From NCBI GenBank assembly GCA_031260385.1, contig JAIRKB010000247.1:1-12970 (forward strand): a stretch of 12,970 bases of DNA. The letters run 5' to 3'. The notes under the pieces were generated by a model. That model had not been told where the DNA came from, ran no database searches, and worked only from the letters and a program-made list of their open reading frames with translations. A program made the translations under genes and the position numbers. Source of the stretch: Propionibacteriaceae bacterium. Its GTDB lineage: Bacteria > Actinomycetota > Actinomycetes > Propionibacteriales > Propionibacteriaceae. Shown one piece after another: positions 10,470 to 12,970 of the stretch. Every line of letters begins with the position of its first letter. Position 1 is the first letter of the stretch.

Positions 10470-12970
10470 ATGCTATCGCGCTTAATCAGGGCGGCTATTG
10501 GCGGCCTGGTGATGGGGGTTCTTTGCTTTGCTGTTTGGCTGGCGGTGTTAAGCCGCCTTGCCACCAACGAATGGCAAGCGGGCATCATCGCAGCATTCAT
10601 CATCTTGATCCTCACCACCAGCCTCACGATTTGGATCTCAAGCCGACCGGGGCCGAAGTCAGCACCTATGCCTGCGCCTGAGACAGAGGTCATTCCCGCG
10701 CTGGACTCTGTCACCGTGGTCCCAGCAGCAAGCGTGGTCCCCCCTCCTGTGGATTCTGGCTCTCTTCCTGAGGCGATGGTGAAACAGGCGACCTTAATAG
10801 CTAAGACTGCGGAGGCGACTGAGAGCCCATATGGGCCAATAGCGCCTCTGGCGTTACCAATGGTGACGACGCCAACAGCACCTCCACCCGCAATAGTGGT
10901 GACCGTGCAAGTAGCTCCTCCAGCCGTGCCCGTTACGTCGCTAGTAGCTAGAGCGAAGGGAGTTGGAACCTGGCGGGTTGGGGATTGCCCGCGCGAACCT
11001 AAAGCCTTCCTGCCCCGCGAAAGCCTAGCCGAGCAGCTCAATCCCGAGGGCGCTTCCGGCCCGGTGGTATCAGTGCTGGTTGGTGGACGAGGCAACGGGA
11101 AAACCCAACTGGCTGGCGCCCACTTCCGGGGTAGGGTCGACAAGCTCCGCCTCGCCGCCTGGATCGAAGGGGCAACCGAATCGTCGATCATCTCCGGTCT
11201 CGCCGATGTTGCCCGCACGGTTGGGATCGGGCTCGAAACCGACCAGACCCCCGCTCTAGCCAGTCTAGCCCGCCACTGGCTAGAAGCCGACGGCAGCGAT
11301 TGCCTACTGGTCTTCGACAACGTCGAATCCCCCGACCACCTCCTCCCCTATCTCCCCGCCACCGGCACCAGCCACACCATCATCACCACCACCCACACCA
11401 ATGTCACCGACCTAGGCACCACAATCACGGTCGCCGAGTTCACCGAAGAAGAAGGCCTAACCTACCTAACAACCCGCACCGGAAAAGATAACCCCCAAGA
11501 AGCGAAGATAGTCGGCGAGAACCTAGGTTGGATGCCCCTGGCCCTGGCTCAAGCCGCCGCCCTAATCAAACGCGAAAACCTAACCTACGCCACCTATTCC
11601 ACCCGCCTAGCCAACCAAAAAGTCTCCAACTACATCAAACGCCTCCCCGGCACCGACTACCCCCACCACACCGCCCAAGCAATCCTCCTCTCCGTAAACA
11701 CAGCCTTAAAGGTAGACCCCACCCTCCCCTGCGAACCCCTCCTAGAAGCCATCTCCATCCTGGCCGAAACCGGCACCTCTCGCCGCCTCCTCCACACCCT
11801 CCGCTTCACCAAAGACCAGCCCACCCCAAACGACCCCCAAATCGACGCCGCCCTCGCCATCCTCACCGAAGCCTCCCTCCTAACCTTCACTAAAACCCCC
11901 CACCTAGGCCCCCACGTCACCGCCCATCGCCTAGTCATGCGAATCCTCCGCGAACGCCTCACCGAAAAAAACCACCTATCCAAGATCACCCACGTCATCT
12001 CACACCGGCTAGTAACGCGCATCCTCCGCAAACGACTAATCAAGAAGAGCCACCTGTCCAGGATCACCAGGATGGTAACCCAAGCTTTACATGACCAAAT
12101 CAACAAACCAGAGGCGAAGGAAATCGTATGGGCTCGTGAACTCGTCACCCAAATTCATGCGGTAAACGACCACGTCGGTGAACATTACCGCGAGCCCACT
12201 CGAGAAGCAGCCCAGTTGCTGGATTTACGCGCAACCTCAATCACTCTTCTTGTTAATGATTTGGGTGATTGCAAACAGGCGATCGCTGACGGTGAACTGC
12301 TGGTGATAGATGCGGAACAGATTCTTGGGGTTGATCATCCAGTTGCCCTCCACGCTCGGGATCGCCTTGCTCGCGCCTACGAGTTAGCGGGTCAGCTCAA
12401 TAAGGCAATCCCGCTCTACGAACAGACTTTGGCTGATCGTAAACGGGTTCTTGGTGATGATCATCGTGCCACCCTCGGCTCATGTAACAACCTCGCTGGC
12501 GTCTATGAGTCGGCGGGGCAGCTCGATAAGGCGATCCCGCTTTACGAGCAGACTTGGGCTGATCGTAAACGGGTCCTCGGTGACGATCACCCTCACACCC
12601 TCCACTCGTGTCACAACCTCGCTGACGCCTACCAGTCGGCGGGGCAGCTTGATAAGGCGATCCCGCTTTTCGAACAGACTCTGGCTGATCTTATTCGGGT
12701 CCTCGGTGACGATCACCCTCACACCCTCCTCTCGTGTAACACCCTCGCTGGCGCCTACCAGTCGGCGGGTCAGCTCGATAAGGCGATTCCGCTTTTCGAG
12801 CAGACTTTGGCTGATAGTAAGCGGGTTCTTGGTGGTGATCACCCTGGCACGATTGTCGCATTGTGGAACCTTGCTTACTCTTACCAGTTAACCAGTCAAC
12901 TCGATACGGCGATCCTGCTTTTCGAGCAAACCCTGGCGGATTGCGAGCGAGTGCTCAGTCCGGGACATCC
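10470..12970 (+). CDS. Membrane-anchored NB-ARC/STAND NTPase with TPR repeats, 3' end beyond the window
   Basis: One frame stays open for 833 codons to the window edge. Residues 9-28 and 38-57 are two hydrophobic segments forming a membrane hairpin that leaves the bulk in the cytoplasm. Residues 60-160 are a Pro/Ala/Val/Thr-rich linker. The NB-ARC core follows: Walker A GGRGNGKT (205-212), Walker B CLLVFDNVE with D283 (278-286), a sensor-like TIITTTHT (303-310) and the GxP segment LGWMPLALAQAA (352-363). An HRLV segment (486 on) resembles the MHD-equivalent of bacterial NB-ARC proteins and is present twice in tandem. At least five 42-residue TPR units start at residue 633. Such STAND proteins are nucleotide switches whose repeats sense a partner or ligand; known members serve in regulation or in phage defence, and no effector domain is visible here. 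ATG 10470 has AAGGGGG five bases upstream; GTG 10464 is in frame but badly spaced. Confidence 0.88.
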   Translation, partial: MLSRLIRAAIGGLVMGVLCFAVWLAVLSRLATNEWQAGIIAAFIILILTTSLTIWISSRPGPKSAPMPAPETEVIPALDSVTVVPAASVVPPPVDSGSLPEAMVKQATLIAKTAEATESPYGPIAPLALPMVTTPTAPPPAIVVTVQVAPPAVPVTSLVARAKGVGTWRVGDCPREPKAFLPRESLAEQLNPEGASGPVVSVLVGGRGNGKTQLAGAHFRGRVDKLRLAAWIEGATESSIISGLADVARTVGIGLETDQTPALASLARHWLEADGSDCLLVFDNVESPDHLLPYLPATGTSHTIITTTHTNVTDLGTTITVAEFTEEEGLTYLTTRTGKDNPQEAKIVGENLGWMPLALAQAAALIKRENLTYATYSTRLANQKVSNYIKRLPGTDYPHHTAQAILLSVNTALKVDPTLPCEPLLEAISILAETGTSRRLLHTLRFTKDQPTPNDPQIDAALAILTEASLLTFTKTPHLGPHVTAHRLVMRILRERLTEKNHLSKITHVISHRLVTRILRKRLIKKSHLSRITRMVTQALHDQINKPEAKEIVWARELVTQIHAVNDHVGEHYREPTREAAQLLDLRATSITLLVNDLGDCKQAIADGELLVIDAEQILGVDHPVALHARDRLARAYELAGQLNKAIPLYEQTLADRKRVLGDDHRATLGSCNNLAGVYESAGQLDKAIPLYEQTWADRKRVLGDDHPHTLHSCHNLADAYQSAGQLDKAIPLFEQTLADLIRVLGDDHPHTLLSCNTLAGAYQSAGQLDKAIPLFEQTLADSKRVLGGDHPGTIVALWNLAYSYQLTSQLDTAILLFEQTLADCERVLSPGH
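11925..12080 (+). repeat. 78-bp tandem duplication inside the NTPase gene
   Basis: Positions 11925-12002 and 12003-12080 encode two diverged 26-residue copies, beginning HRLVMRILRERL and HRLVTRILRKRL and ending in ITHVIS and ITRMVT. The reading frame is kept exactly. The segment spans the conserved HRLV motif at the end of the NB-ARC region and the helix after it. Many third positions differ, so the duplication is not very recent. Confidence 0.8.
12366..12970 (+). repeat. Tandem 126-bp TPR-coding repeats
   Basis: Units begin at 12366, 12492, 12618, 12744 and 12870, exactly 126 bp apart, each coding a 42-residue kinesin-light-chain-type TPR with core AGQLDKAIPLFEQTLAD and RVLGDDHPxTL. The last unit is cut by the window end. 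Units two to four are nearly identical at DNA level over long stretches, for example CGGTGACGATCACCCTCACA occurs unchanged in two of them, suggesting recent duplication or ongoing homogenisation. The repeats create apparent long open frames on other strands and frames that are not genes. Confidence 0.9.

Noticed and set aside
10331..11320. Long open frame on the minus strand (329 residues)
   Set aside because: It is antisense to the NTPase gene, whose + strand frame has membrane segments, Walker motifs and TPRs. The minus frame gives a Ser/Thr/Ala/Gly-rich product with no recognisable domain and runs into the noncoding region.
11300..11893. Two + strand frames rich in Pro, His and Arg
   Set aside because: They are shifted frames of the C-rich part of the NTPase gene; their composition simply reflects the C and A bias.
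12451..12891. Open frames on both strands with internal repeats
   Set aside because: They are shadows of the 126-bp TPR repeats, whose true frame continues from 10470.
12366..12970. CRISPR-like array
   Set aside because: The period is 126 bp, contiguous and in frame with a TPR protein; there are no spacers.

Overview
The window looks like a chromosome segment from a moderately high-GC actinobacterium. The evidence is a CUT1 sugar ABC transporter encoded without its ATPase, as is usual where a shared MsiK-type ATPase is used, together with ROK and BadF-type sugar proteins, an NB-ARC/TPR protein typical of Actinomycetota, and AAGGAG-like ribosome binding sites with C/G-ending codons. The genus cannot be named from the sequence alone.

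Layout. (1) Positions 1-1509 hold the 3' end of an NAD(P)-dependent epimerase/dehydratase-type SDR gene and, convergent with it and overlapping by 9 bp, a CDP-alcohol phosphatidyltransferase. The latter has a long structured leader. (2) Positions 1752-2312 hold a MarR-type regulator with an odd tail. (3) Positions 2339-10053 form an amino-sugar or glycoside utilisation cluster, all on the + strand: GH4 NAD-dependent 6-phospho-glycosidase, ROK regulator, BadF/NAGK-type sugar kinase, lipoprotein solute-binding protein, two permeases, and a double-SIS-domain sugar-phosphate isomerase/deaminase. (4) Positions 10054-10469 are a 416-bp noncoding stretch full of secondary structure: a REP-like hairpin preceded by GTAG, then a 160-bp block (10171-10330) closed by a long imperfect stem and containing three smaller hairpins. 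(5) Position 10470 to the window end is one open reading frame of at least 833 codons for a membrane-anchored NB-ARC/STAND NTPase with 42-residue TPR repeats. It has no stop inside the window.

How the sugar genes may work together (inference): the ABC transporter brings in an unphosphorylated glycoside. The kinase phosphorylates it or its product, the GH4 enzyme cleaves a 6-phospho-glycoside, and the SIS protein isomerises or deaminates a released (amino-)sugar phosphate toward glycolysis. The ROK protein is the likely local repressor. Dyad symmetries lie in the promoter regions before the GH4 and kinase genes, and strong hairpins lie on both sides of the solute-binding-protein gene, as expected where that protein is made in excess over the permeases.

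The two places most worth a second look are the structured noncoding block at 10171-10330 and the large NTPase-TPR gene after it. The NTPase carries a 26-residue tandem duplication of its HRLV segment, near-identical TPR units, and an abrupt change in base composition along its length.
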